A DNA stretch of 64,000 nucleotides from Ruminococcus_G sp964621905 (GCA_964621905.1 CAZUNG010000006.1:62001-126000), one strand, 5' to 3'. Positions 8,382 to 17,830 are shown, counted from the first letter of the stretch. The notes: generated by a model from the sequence alone, not told the origin. Numbers and translations are program-made.

Positions 8382-9707
8382 ATGTCATTTGATGAAAAAT
8401 TAAGATGGTTTGGATTCTGGACGCTTGATAAACTTCGCGGCGCGCCTGTTCGCGGATATTATGATCAGATACGCAGCGGTTTTTATGGGGGAACCTCCCT
8501 GGAGGAGACTGAAACAAAGATTCATAAATTAATTAGCCACGCTGTGCGTACGACAAAGTTTTATGAAGCGTATGATCCCGGCAGCAGCCTTTTGGACTTG
8601 CCGGTCGTAAATAAAGACACATTCCGCGACCAGTACGATGCGTTTGTGTCCTCGGTATATAAGGACGCACCGGACAACCGGATTATGTGTACCAGCGGTT
8701 CAACCGGAACACCACTTTCTATGGTCCAGAACAGGGACAAGATTTATCACAATACGGCGGGCGGCATTTTTCTGGGCGCGGCGGGCGGATATTATATCGG
8801 CATGAAAGAAGCATTTATCCGTGTATGGGTCAACAATGTTAAGAAAAGCCGGCTTTCACTGCTGATGGAGAATATGATCATGGTGGACAGCTCCAAGATG
8901 GATGACGAGGGGCTGGCCAGGATGCTGGATACCATCCGCAGGAAAAAGGTGAAATGCCTGGTGGGATATTCATCTGCCCTCGAAGAGATCAGCCGATATA
9001 TCTTAAAGCATCACACGGACACGTCGGGCTTCAGGGTCAGCTCTATCATTCCTATTTCAGAATCTATGGCTCCGGATTTCCGGAAAAAGCTGCAGGAGCA
9101 GTTTGGCTGCCCGGTGAGAGCCTGGTATTCCAATGAGGAAAACGGAATCATGGGTATCCAGAATAAAGAAGATGAGGGATATCAGATTGATACGGAGAGT
9201 TATTACTATGAGATCTTAAAGATGGACAGCGATGAGCCGGCGGCTCCCGGAGAGCTTGGGCGTATTGTGATTACAGACCTGTATAATTACGCATTTCCGA
9301 TTCTGCGGTATGACAATGGGGACACGGCAGTTGCGTCCAGAAAAGTAAAAAACGGAAGGTACAAACTATACCTGACCGAACTTTACGGCAGAAGAAGCGA
9401 TCTCATCTATGATTGTGACGGCAGGGCCTTAACGCCTTATATCATCACCAATAATATGTGGGATGTGTCCGGTGTCAGACAGTTTCGGTTTATTCAGGAG
9501 GACGTCACGAAGTATACGCTTTGGCTCAACGGCGACCAAAATCAGATAGATGCAGAAGACATCAGGAGTAGGATTCAGCCGTATCTGGGAGAAAAGGCCA
9601 AACTTTCCATCGAGTATGTGGACGAGATTCCCGTACTCCAGTCGGGGAAGAGAAAATATATTGAAAACCGGTGTGAAAGATATCAAAACCGGAAGGGAAG
9701 CAGGTAG
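8382..9707 (+). CDS. CapK/PaaK-like adenylate-forming protein 1
   Basis: A 441-residue member of the phenylacetate-CoA ligase-like (CapK) branch of AMP-forming enzymes. The phosphate-binding loop TSGSTGTP is at residues 104-111, and the hinge region reads LYGRRSDLIYDCDGR near residue 330. CapK homologues are recurrent in capsule and polysaccharide clusters but their exact reactions are mostly untested; activation of an acyl group for transfer to a sugar is the usual guess. It is a paralogue of the gene at 10937-12259, with the flippase between them. It begins 15 bases after rfbH with the ribosome site GGGGAGGA. Confidence 0.85.
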   Translation: MSFDEKLRWFGFWTLDKLRGAPVRGYYDQIRSGFYGGTSLEETETKIHKLISHAVRTTKFYEAYDPGSSLLDLPVVNKDTFRDQYDAFVSSVYKDAPDNRIMCTSGSTGTPLSMVQNRDKIYHNTAGGIFLGAAGGYYIGMKEAFIRVWVNNVKKSRLSLLMENMIMVDSSKMDDEGLARMLDTIRRKKVKCLVGYSSALEEISRYILKHHTDTSGFRVSSIIPISESMAPDFRKKLQEQFGCPVRAWYSNEENGIMGIQNKEDEGYQIDTESYYYEILKMDSDEPAAPGELGRIVITDLYNYAFPILRYDNGDTAVASRKVKNGRYKLYLTELYGRRSDLIYDCDGRALTPYIITNNMWDVSGVRQFRFIQEDVTKYTLWLNGDQNQIDAEDIRSRIQPYLGEKAKLSIEYVDEIPVLQSGKRKYIENRCERYQNRKGSR

Positions 9708-9713
9708 TAAGGC

Positions 9714-10931
9714 GTGCAGGAAACGCAAAAGAAACAAATTTTAGGAAATACGGTATATACGATGGGCGGCATGCTGCTGATGAACGGCGTGCTGCAGCTG
9801 CTGATCTATCCGCTGCTGAACCGCCATATGGGAGCGGATCAGATGGGCGGGCTTTTGTATATCATGGGTCTTGTCAGTATCCTCTGTCCGTCCGTCGGGC
9901 AGGCGCTCAATACGAGCCGGCTCGTGGTGCGCAGAACCCATGCAGTTGAAAACGGGGATTACAATCGTTCGCTTCTTTTGTTCGGGAGTATCGGTAGCGT
10001 TATCGCGGTGCTGGTTTCCAGCCGGTTCATGAACGGTGCAGGAACTGTTGCGCTGACGCTGCTTTTGCTGATGCTGACTATGTTTCGATATTATGGAGAT
10101 GTGGAATATCGTTTGAATCTGAATTACCGGAGATTTTTTATCTATTACCTGGTAATGAGTGTCGGGTATATTGCCGGATTTGGTCTTTACTGGCTGACAG
10201 ATGTCTGGTTCCTGATCTTTCTGACAGGAGAGGCTGCCAGTCTGGTCTATGTCCGGGTCACAGGATCGGTGTTCCGCAGGTTTTTTGTAACAAGTGACTG
10301 CTTTAAGGTGGCATGTTCCCGTGGCTTTTTCCTGATGCTGTCTTATCTGATTACTAATGTGACACTGAATATGGACCGTGTAGCGCTGAAGTACATGATC
10401 GGGAATGTCGCAGTTACTCAATATTATGTCGTATCGTTGATTGGAAAAACCATGGTACTGCTGATAGCGCCTGTCAATACGATTGTCATTTCCTACCTGA
10501 CAAAGAGAGAACAGACACTGAGAAAAAAAGAATTTGGAAAGGCGGTACTGGCAGGAGCTGCTGTCAGTCTGGTTTTTTTTATGTTCTGCCAGATCGCGAC
10601 TCCAATCTTTGTAAAGCTGTTATATCCGGATCTGTATGAGGCTGTGCAGGGACTGGTGACGGTCGTAAATCTCACGCAGGTTTTGGGCATGTTCTCAGCG
10701 TTCCTGTTTATCCTGGTACTGACATTTACGGGTGAGAAATGGCAGCTCATCCTTCAGGGGGGACATTTGATCCTGATGACAGGTCTCGTGCTTTTGTTGA
10801 CAGTGAGGTATGGAATGATGGGCTTTTCCTTAGCAGTTCTCGCAGCTAATATACTGCGGGTACTGGCGGTGACGATTCTGGGCTTCATAAAGTTGAAGAA
10901 ACAATCAAACATGAAAATAGAAGAGGTGTAA
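9714..10931 (+). CDS. Polysaccharide flippase-like membrane protein (MOP superfamily)
   Basis: A 405-residue protein with about twelve hydrophobic segments, typical of Wzx/RfbX lipid-linked oligosaccharide flippases and their relatives. The start is GTG at 9714, preceded by GGAAGGGAAGCAGG; no ATG is better placed. The N-terminal stretch GNTVYTMGGMLLMNGVLQL resembles the first helix of this family. It would move an undecaprenyl-linked sugar, or a larger lipid-linked glycan, across the membrane. Its position between two CapK paralogues suggests the cargo is chemically modified. A role specific to the branched sugar is inference. Confidence 0.8.
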   Translation: MQETQKKQILGNTVYTMGGMLLMNGVLQLLIYPLLNRHMGADQMGGLLYIMGLVSILCPSVGQALNTSRLVVRRTHAVENGDYNRSLLLFGSIGSVIAVLVSSRFMNGAGTVALTLLLLMLTMFRYYGDVEYRLNLNYRRFFIYYLVMSVGYIAGFGLYWLTDVWFLIFLTGEAASLVYVRVTGSVFRRFFVTSDCFKVACSRGFFLMLSYLITNVTLNMDRVALKYMIGNVAVTQYYVVSLIGKTMVLLIAPVNTIVISYLTKREQTLRKKEFGKAVLAGAAVSLVFFMFCQIATPIFVKLLYPDLYEAVQGLVTVVNLTQVLGMFSAFLFILVLTFTGEKWQLILQGGHLILMTGLVLLLTVRYGMMGFSLAVLAANILRVLAVTILGFIKLKKQSNMKIEEV

Positions 10932-10936
10932 AAAAG

Positions 10937-12259
10937 ATGCAGGCTGGTGAAATTCTGCGGAGAACCGCATTTAACCTGCTCGATGCCATGCAGGGCGGAG
11001 CGCTTGAAAAACTGAAAAAAGTGAATAAGCGGGAGATTGTGGAAGGGATTACGGAGGAGTATGAGAAAAGACGGCTGCGCACACTGCTGTCCTATGCGAA
11101 AGAAAGTTCAGCATTTTACCGGGAACGCTGTGCGGATGCTCAAACTCTTACCGATTTTCCGGTGATGAACAAAGCGGATTACAATGCACAGTTTTCCGGT
11201 ATTTTATGCGATGCTTATCAGGGGAACGACAAAAAGACTTATCGGCTTTCTACGAGCGGATCCACCGGTGCACCGTTTACCGTGCTCTGTGACGGGGATA
11301 AAATGAACCGCATCAACATGAACTTTATTTCCTGTATGGAACTCAATGGATTCCGGATGGGGATGAAGCGCGGTGAGTTCCGTGTATGGATAGAAGGTAA
11401 GAACACTATCAGTAAATGGAAATCCTTTAAAAACAACCTCATTATGATTGACATTTCCAATATGGGGGATGAAGCGCTTGCAGACATTTGCGAAATGATC
11501 AGAAAGCAGAGGATTCAGGTGCTGGTGAGCTATTCCAGTGCGCTGACTGCGCTTGCCGCTTACATTAAACGGAAGAATCTTGATGTGTCGGTGTGGGATG
11601 TGGAAATGGTCTTTTCCATGGGTGAGGCGCTGCCGGATGCTACATTTGCCGCATTGACGGAAATCTTCGGGTTTCGCCCCGTGCGCTCCTATGGAAATAA
11701 CGAGAATGGGTTTATTGCCATCGCGCTTCCTGGCAGAAATGACTATACCATCGATCTTTACAATTTTTATATTGAAATTTTGAAGCTGGATAGTGATGAG
11801 CCGGCGTCTCCGGGTGAACTTGGACGGATCGTGGTGACAGACTATTACAACCGGGCGTTTCCGATGATACGCTATGACACGGGTGATACGGGGATCATGG
11901 AAGTGACAGTTGATGAGAAGGGCAGAAAGCACGGGGCATTAAAAGAAATTTACGGCCGCCGGGGATCTCTGATGTACAACTGCAAAGGGGAACCGCTGTC
12001 CATCCATGTGTTTATGAATGTGCTGATCAATCTGGAAGGAGTCGTCCATCAGGCAAAATGCATTCAGTGGGAAAAGAAGCGGTATGAACTGCTGCTGAAT
12101 GCAGACAGAGACCGCATCAATGAGAAAGAAGTGGTGGACGCTTACCGCCGCTACCTGGGAGAGGAAGCCATGATTGATGTTACATACGTAGATGAGATTC
12201 CGGTTCAGGCCTCCGGTAAGCGGATGGTCTGTGAAAACAAATGCCCGGATTATCAGTAG
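10937..12259 (+). CDS. CapK/PaaK-like adenylate-forming protein 2
   Basis: A 440-residue paralogue of the protein encoded at 8382-9707, similar along its whole length: TSGSTGAP at residues 106-113, a shared segment EILKLDSDEPASPGELGRI, and EIYGRRGSLMYNCKG near the C-terminus. The N-terminus is the most divergent part, so the two probably act on different acceptors or acyl groups. Both retain the AMP-binding loop, so neither looks dead. It lies 5 bases after the flippase gene and 15 bases before the ThDP enzyme gene. Function is inferred only at family level. Confidence 0.85.
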   Translation: MQAGEILRRTAFNLLDAMQGGALEKLKKVNKREIVEGITEEYEKRRLRTLLSYAKESSAFYRERCADAQTLTDFPVMNKADYNAQFSGILCDAYQGNDKKTYRLSTSGSTGAPFTVLCDGDKMNRINMNFISCMELNGFRMGMKRGEFRVWIEGKNTISKWKSFKNNLIMIDISNMGDEALADICEMIRKQRIQVLVSYSSALTALAAYIKRKNLDVSVWDVEMVFSMGEALPDATFAALTEIFGFRPVRSYGNNENGFIAIALPGRNDYTIDLYNFYIEILKLDSDEPASPGELGRIVVTDYYNRAFPMIRYDTGDTGIMEVTVDEKGRKHGALKEIYGRRGSLMYNCKGEPLSIHVFMNVLINLEGVVHQAKCIQWEKKRYELLLNADRDRINEKEVVDAYRRYLGEEAMIDVTYVDEIPVQASGKRMVCENKCPDYQ

Positions 12260-12274
12260 AGGGATGAGGAGATT

Positions 12275-14116
12275 ATGAAGAAGAAAGTGTCTGATTATAT
12301 AGCGGATATGATTGCGGACCGGGGGATCCGTGATGTGTTTACGGTCACTGGAGGCGGCGCGATGCATCTGAATGATTCGTTCGGACATCATGACAGGCTG
12401 ACGTGCACATATAACCATCATGAACAGGCTTCAGCGATGGCTGCGGAGGCGTATGCACGGGTGGACAACCGTATGGCGGCCGTCTGTGTGACCTCCGGTC
12501 CGGGAGCCACCAATGCCATTACGGGTGTCCTGTGCGCCTGGACAGATTCTATCCCGATGCTGGTGTTCTCGGGGCAGGTGCGCTATGCGACGACGGTCAG
12601 AAGCACGGGTCTTGCGCTGCGTACAATGGGGGTACAGGAGTACGATATTGTACCGTCAGTTGCTCCGATGACAAAGTATGCGGTGATGGTCACGGACGCA
12701 AAAGATATCCGATATCATCTGGAACGGGCGATGTATCTTGCAGTGAGCGGGCGTCCGGGACCGGTATGGCTGGATCTGCCGTTGGACGTGCAGGGAGCTG
12801 TGATAGAGACGGACGGGCTGCGGGGATATGATCCGGAAGAGGATGCCATGCAGCGGTGTGGGAAAGTGAGCCGTCAGACGGCAGAAAAAATTCTGGATAA
12901 AATAAAGCACTCATCACGTCCCGTACTGTTCGTCGGAAACGGGGTTCGCCTGGCAGGGGCCATGGAATCCTTTCACGAGCTGGCAGGTCAGCTGGGAATT
13001 CCTGTGGTAACCGGTATGAGCAGTGTGGATGCGATGGAGACTGCCGATCCCCTGTATGTCGGAAGAAACGGAGGAACGGGTGACCGCGCGGGTAACTTTG
13101 CCGTACAGAACAGCGATCTGCTGCTTTCTATTGGCAGCCGGCAAAGTTTTTTGCAGACTGGTTTTCAGTATAAGAGCTGGGCGCGGGAAGCATATACCAT
13201 TTTAAATGACATCGACGGTGAAGAGCTGAAAAAGCCGAACCTTCATGTAGACTTTCCGGTGGCGGCGGACGCGGCGGATCTGATTATGATGCTCATGGAA
13301 TGCCTGAGAGACGCGGGATGTACGAAAGAAGAGCCGCTGTTTGACAAAAAAGACTGGAAAGAACAGTGCAGGAGATGGAAAGCACGTTATCCTGTCGTGA
13401 CGGAAGAACATTACCGCGTTTTGGAAGAAGGACGCACGAATATTTATGCATTTTATCATGAGCTGACCTGCCTTTTGAAAGAAGGCGCCAGCCTGGTGGT
13501 CAGCGTCGGGACTTCACGGGTAGCCGGCAGCCAGAGTGCTGTGATTAAAAAAGGACAGCGGTTTATCACCAATCCAAATACGGCATCTATGGGCTACGGT
13601 CTGCCCGCTGCCATCGGGGTCGCGCGGGCATCGGGCAGAGAGGTAGTCTGTGTAACGGGCGAGGGAAGCCTGCAGATGAACCTGCAGGAACTGCAGACGA
13701 TCCGGCATAATGGATTTCCTGTAAAACTGTTTGTGATCAACAATGAGGGATATCATTCGATCCGTCAGACACAGATGAGCTTCTTTGGCGAGCCGCTGGT
13801 CGGTGTGGGGGAGGAGAGTAAAGATCTAAGCTTTCCGGAACTTGAAAAGCTGGCAGCAGCGTACGGCTTTCCCTACAGGAAGATTTGGCACAGTGACAGT
13901 CTCAGGCAGGATCTTGCCGAAGTTCTGGGGCAGCCGGGGGCAGTCGTCTGTGAGGTGTTTGTGACAAAAAAGCAGTATACACAGCCGAAGACAGCATCGA
14001 AACGGCTGGCGGACGGCAGTATGTTCTCAGCGCCGCTTGAAGATATGTATCCGTTTCTGGACCGTGAGGAGCTGGAGGAGAATATGTGGATTCCGCTTGT
14101 GGACGAAAGGATGTAA
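12275..14116 (+). CDS. ThDP-dependent acetolactate synthase-like enzyme, candidate sugar C2-branching enzyme
   Basis: A 613-residue three-domain ThDP enzyme. Glu50 (in NHHEQASAM) is the conserved cofactor-activating glutamate. The metal/diphosphate motif reads GEGS at 462-465, then 25 residues to NN at 490-491; the usual residue is GDG, so Asp463 is replaced by Glu. In Yersinia the homologous flavoprotein YerE adds a two-carbon unit from pyruvate to CDP-3,6-dideoxy-4-hexulose to form yersiniose. Here the enzyme sits directly downstream of rfbF/G/H and next to a reductase gene, the same logic. True acetolactate synthase is less likely: no small subunit or other ilv genes are near. Confidence 0.85.
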   Translation: MKKKVSDYIADMIADRGIRDVFTVTGGGAMHLNDSFGHHDRLTCTYNHHEQASAMAAEAYARVDNRMAAVCVTSGPGATNAITGVLCAWTDSIPMLVFSGQVRYATTVRSTGLALRTMGVQEYDIVPSVAPMTKYAVMVTDAKDIRYHLERAMYLAVSGRPGPVWLDLPLDVQGAVIETDGLRGYDPEEDAMQRCGKVSRQTAEKILDKIKHSSRPVLFVGNGVRLAGAMESFHELAGQLGIPVVTGMSSVDAMETADPLYVGRNGGTGDRAGNFAVQNSDLLLSIGSRQSFLQTGFQYKSWAREAYTILNDIDGEELKKPNLHVDFPVAADAADLIMMLMECLRDAGCTKEEPLFDKKDWKEQCRRWKARYPVVTEEHYRVLEEGRTNIYAFYHELTCLLKEGASLVVSVGTSRVAGSQSAVIKKGQRFITNPNTASMGYGLPAAIGVARASGREVVCVTGEGSLQMNLQELQTIRHNGFPVKLFVINNEGYHSIRQTQMSFFGEPLVGVGEESKDLSFPELEKLAAAYGFPYRKIWHSDSLRQDLAEVLGQPGAVVCEVFVTKKQYTQPKTASKRLADGSMFSAPLEDMYPFLDREELEENMWIPLVDERM

Positions 14117-14119
14117 CAG

Positions 14120-15061
14120 ATGAAGCGAATTGTAGTGACGGGAGCGACCAGCATGATCGGCGTGGCCTTGATTGAAGTATGTCTGTCGCAGGGAATTGAA
14201 GTTTATGCGGCCGTGAGGGAGGGAAGTGGAAAGCTTTTGCGGCTGCCGGAACATGAGAAACTGCATGTGGTTCCATGTGAGCTTTATGAACTGGCAGGGC
14301 TGCCGGGGCTGATCGGACAGCCCTGTGATACCTTTTATCATATGGCGTGGGGGCATACAGGCGCAGCGAGAAATCAGAGTGTGGAGCTGCAGAGTGTGAA
14401 TATCCGCTATACACTGGATGCCGTAAGAGCGGCGAAGGAACTGGGCTGCCGCCGTTTTATCGGGGCCGGCTCGCAGGCAGAGTACGGTGTGCTCGATGTG
14501 AACGCTATCGGCCCGGATGCTCCTGCGAATCCCGGGACACCGTATGGAATCAGTAAACTGGCGGCAGGAAAGCTGGCAGTTTTGCTGGCTAAAGAGCTGG
14601 GAATGGAAGCTATCTGGCCGAGGATTTTCAGTGTTTATGGCATTTATGATAAAGAGTCATCGATGATTGCGGGAAACCTTCAAAAGATGTTAAACGGAGA
14701 GGAAACCGAATTTACAAAGGCAGAACAGCGCTGGGATTATCTGTACAGCAAGGATGCCGGAACTGCGTTTTATCTGATCGGGGAGAATGGGAAAGATCAG
14801 GCAGTCTACTGCGTCGGAAGCGGCAGGGCGAGACAGCTTTCAGAATATATCTATGCGATGAGGGATGCTGTCGATCCGGGGATTGAACCGGGGATCGGCA
14901 GACGGGAATACCCGGAGGGAGCGGTCATGAATCTCTGTGCGGATATCCGCACACTGACCGAAGACACCGGATTTGTGCCGAAATACTCCTTCGAAGAGGG
15001 GATCAGGGAGACGGCAGAGTGGTTAAGGAGAATATCATCATGCAAAAGAAAATATCAGTAG
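14120..15061 (+). CDS. NAD(P)-dependent epimerase/reductase, candidate YerF-like ketoreductase
   Basis: A 313-residue extended short-chain dehydrogenase. The nucleotide loop reads TGATSMIG, with the central glycine of the usual GxxGxxG replaced by Ser. The active site has YGISK (Tyr142, Lys146) and an upstream GAGSQAEYG. It begins 3 bases after the ThDP gene stop, so the two are probably translated together. In the yersiniose pathway the step after C2 addition is reduction of the side-chain ketone by YerF; this protein is the obvious candidate, though an epimerase acting on the hexose is equally possible by sequence. Confidence 0.8.
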   Translation: MKRIVVTGATSMIGVALIEVCLSQGIEVYAAVREGSGKLLRLPEHEKLHVVPCELYELAGLPGLIGQPCDTFYHMAWGHTGAARNQSVELQSVNIRYTLDAVRAAKELGCRRFIGAGSQAEYGVLDVNAIGPDAPANPGTPYGISKLAAGKLAVLLAKELGMEAIWPRIFSVYGIYDKESSMIAGNLQKMLNGEETEFTKAEQRWDYLYSKDAGTAFYLIGENGKDQAVYCVGSGRARQLSEYIYAMRDAVDPGIEPGIGRREYPEGAVMNLCADIRTLTEDTGFVPKYSFEEGIRETAEWLRRISSCKRKYQ

Positions 15062-16011
15062 TAATTCCCACGTATAATGAAGAGGAGAATGTGGGTCCGC
15101 TTGCGAAAGCGATCACGGATATTCTGGAACAAAAGCTTTCGGAATATGATTATGAAGTGATCTTTATTGATAATCATTCCAAAGATACGACGCGAGTAAA
15201 ACTCAGGCAGATCTGTGCGGAAAATAAAAAAGTCAAGGCGATCTTCAACGCCCGCAATTTTGGACAGATGCGTTCGCCGGTACACGGTCTGAAACAGGCA
15301 GCGGGGAATTGTGTGATCCGCATGTGTGCGGATTTTCAGGATCCGGTAGATATGATTGTAGATTTTGTCCGCGCATGGGAACAGGGACACAAAATCGTAA
15401 TCGGAGTCAAGAAATCGAGTAAAGAAAAGAAACTGATGTACTGGGTTCGGTCCTGCTATTATAAATTGATTCGGAAGATTACGGATATCGACCATATTGA
15501 ACATTTTACCGGATTCGGACTGTATGATAAAGCATTTGTGGACGTGGTCAGGGATCTGCATGATCCGATGCCGTATCTGCGCGGCATTATCGCGGAACTG
15601 GGTTTTGATTACGAGGCGATACCGTATACACAGCAGAAGCGAAGAGCTGGTAAGAGCAAAAATAATTTTTACAGCCTGTATGATTATGCGATGGTTGGAA
15701 TTACGTCTTATTCCAAGGTTGTGATGCGCCTGGCGACCTTTCTGGGGTTCTTTGTCTCGGGAATCAGTTTTCTGGCGGGTATTTTTTATCTGATATTAAA
15801 GATCATGTACTGGGACCGTTTTTCTGCGGGGGTTGCTCCGATGCTGATCGGCATCTTTTTTCTGGGAGCGCTTCAGTTGTTCTTCATCGGATTTCTCGGG
15901 GAATATGTGCTGAGTATCAATACCCGGGTTCTGGACCGGCCGCTTGTCGTAGAAGAAGAGCGGCTGAATTTTGATGATGAGTGTGGGGATGGAAATGAAA
16001 GAGAAGATTAA
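15040..16011 (+). CDS. GtrB/DPM-type family 2 glycosyltransferase with two C-terminal membrane helices
   Basis: A 323-residue GT2 enzyme. The nucleotide-sugar-binding start ISVVIPTYNEEENV, the acidic ADFQDP motif and two hydrophobic helices near residues 225-250 and 265-290 match the polyprenyl-phosphate glycosyltransferases (GtrB, dolichol-phosphate mannosyltransferase type), which load a sugar onto undecaprenyl phosphate at the inner face. ATG 15040 is preceded by AAGGAG at 9 bases; the GTG at 15019 is unsupported. It overlaps the end of the reductase gene by 22 bases. Together with the flippase and the GT-C-like gene next to it, it forms a likely extracytoplasmic glycosylation set. Confidence 0.88.
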   Translation: MQKKISVVIPTYNEEENVGPLAKAITDILEQKLSEYDYEVIFIDNHSKDTTRVKLRQICAENKKVKAIFNARNFGQMRSPVHGLKQAAGNCVIRMCADFQDPVDMIVDFVRAWEQGHKIVIGVKKSSKEKKLMYWVRSCYYKLIRKITDIDHIEHFTGFGLYDKAFVDVVRDLHDPMPYLRGIIAELGFDYEAIPYTQQKRRAGKSKNNFYSLYDYAMVGITSYSKVVMRLATFLGFFVSGISFLAGIFYLILKIMYWDRFSAGVAPMLIGIFFLGALQLFFIGFLGEYVLSINTRVLDRPLVVEEERLNFDDECGDGNERED

Positions 16012-17830
16012 AAAGATCAACTGGATGAGGGAGCTTCCGACTGTCAGCGTGCAGAAGCTTTGCAGGCTGGACTGGATCCTTTCGCTGTTGATTCTGGTGT
16101 TTTTATTTGTCACCTTTTTTGAAGGCGATATCATTGTAACAGGAAACCGTTCTTTTTTGTATTACAAAGGCTTTTTTCAGGACTTTTATAAAGCCAGCTA
16201 TGAGCAGTCACAGGGATTTTACGCCAATTACCTGCCAAGCACGTTTTTGGCATTTGCCGTCTGGAATCTTCCGCTGTATCTGCTGGGGCGTGTGCCCGGA
16301 TTTATTTTGCAGGATGCACTGCTGAATCTGATGTGGTATAAGCTGCTCCCCGTCATTTTATACTTCGTGACGGCACACCTCATCTATAAAATCGGGATGC
16401 TGATCGGTTTTGGAGAAGAGAAATCAAAGGTCTGTAAATTTGCATTCCTGATCTGCCCCATTGCGGTGTACAGTCAGTTTATTTTCAGCCAGTATGATAT
16501 CTTTATGGTATTTTTTATGGTACTGGGACTGTATTATTATTTTAAGGGCGGTTTATTCCGGTTTGCATTGTTCATGGGAATCGCCGCAACCTTTAAGTAT
16601 CAGGCACTGGCGTATTTTGCGGTCTTGCTGGTGCTGAGAGAAAAGAAATTTCGAAAACTGGCGCTGTATGGTCTGACAGGGATCGCCCCGGTACTGCTTG
16701 AAATCATTCCGAATATCGGTTCTCCTTATTTTTACCGCTGTGTGCTGGGATTCCACGCGCTCAGCTTCGTGGATAATGGATTTGAGTTCGGATATATTTC
16801 CGGGATCAGCCTGATACTGGGAATAGGAGCATTCCTGATGGTATGGGCATATATCAAAAAGCCTGTGCTCCTCGAGGAGCTCACAGCATGGGCGCTGTAT
16901 TTTGCAACGGGCGTCAGCTTCGCCATTTTTGCATTTTCCAGATGGAATCCGCAGTGGTTTTTGGTGATGGTTCCGTTTCTGGTGCTGAGTATTTTCAGAA
17001 ACAGGAACGGAAAGATGTTCGTCCTGGTCACGAATATTTTTATTGTGGCGCTTTATATGTTCAGCGTCAACCAGTGGAAGGGCATTGCGGATCAGACAAT
17101 GCTGAAAAGCGGGATTTTCAAGTTTTTGATCGGAGAGCGGTCATTTGCCACGTCTATGGCTGATGTATACGGCTACAGTAATCAGGTGAACCTGGGGACT
17201 TGTATCTTTGTGATACTGCTGGTGTTTTTTGTATTTAACCATCCGAAATATCAGACGGTGCGTAAGACAGAGGTCCCGGATCATATGATGAATTATCTGA
17301 GGGTTACATTTCTGGCGGGGGTTGCCGCTTTCTTAATTCCGGCGGGAATCTGCCTGGTTTCCGTTGTGCGCCAGGAGGTAATCTTCGCCAGCAATACACA
17401 GGTGAAGGCGGATGAATGTGAGACTGTCAATCTCACGGATGCAAAAAGTGTCCGTCAGGTGTTCACCGCGGACGGCGATGTCATAGAGAGCATAAAGGTG
17501 CGGTTTGGAATGCACAACCGGATCAATGATTCGATGCTTCATATCCGGATATTGGATTATGAGACGCAAAAAGTGGTCTATGAAAGGGATTTGCCGACAC
17601 TTGGACTTGTGAAGGAAGAGAGTATGTACCAGGTGATTGATGAAAAGATTCCGGTGATAAAAGAGAAACAGTATATACTGGAGCTTCAGGGATCAGACGG
17701 CCCGGATAATTGTGTGGCCACGTATTATTTTGAGGCGGATGATGATACCGGGGAACTTGCACAGATTGACGGCGTGAAGAAACCGGTTCAGATCGTCATG
17801 GAAATTCGGGGTGTTGATTCACAGCAGTAA
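15995..17830 (+). CDS. Large multispanning membrane protein, GT-C-like glycosyltransferase candidate
   Basis: About 611 residues. After a short cytoplasmic N-terminus there are ten or more membrane segments. A conserved-looking acidic site, FEGDIIVTGN, follows the first helix, as in GT-C enzymes where an early extracellular loop carries catalytic acids. The last 140 residues or so (after about 455) form a soluble extracytoplasmic domain. The start is uncertain: ATG 15995 is preceded by GGGGA, and ATG 15989 is also in frame. It overlaps the GT2 gene. I infer that it transfers the lipid-linked sugar to an outside acceptor; no specific family could be assigned with certainty. Confidence 0.7.
   Translation: MKEKIKKINWMRELPTVSVQKLCRLDWILSLLILVFLFVTFFEGDIIVTGNRSFLYYKGFFQDFYKASYEQSQGFYANYLPSTFLAFAVWNLPLYLLGRVPGFILQDALLNLMWYKLLPVILYFVTAHLIYKIGMLIGFGEEKSKVCKFAFLICPIAVYSQFIFSQYDIFMVFFMVLGLYYYFKGGLFRFALFMGIAATFKYQALAYFAVLLVLREKKFRKLALYGLTGIAPVLLEIIPNIGSPYFYRCVLGFHALSFVDNGFEFGYISGISLILGIGAFLMVWAYIKKPVLLEELTAWALYFATGVSFAIFAFSRWNPQWFLVMVPFLVLSIFRNRNGKMFVLVTNIFIVALYMFSVNQWKGIADQTMLKSGIFKFLIGERSFATSMADVYGYSNQVNLGTCIFVILLVFFVFNHPKYQTVRKTEVPDHMMNYLRVTFLAGVAAFLIPAGICLVSVVRQEVIFASNTQVKADECETVNLTDAKSVRQVFTADGDVIESIKVRFGMHNRINDSMLHIRILDYETQKVVYERDLPTLGLVKEESMYQVIDEKIPVIKEKQYILELQGSDGPDNCVATYYFEADDDTGELAQIDGVKKPVQIVMEIRGVDSQQ

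Noticed and set aside
12275..14116. Acetolactate synthase of branched-chain amino acid synthesis (IlvB)
   Set aside because: No regulatory subunit or ilv genes are nearby, and the sugar context and overlap with a reductase gene favour a sugar-branching role.
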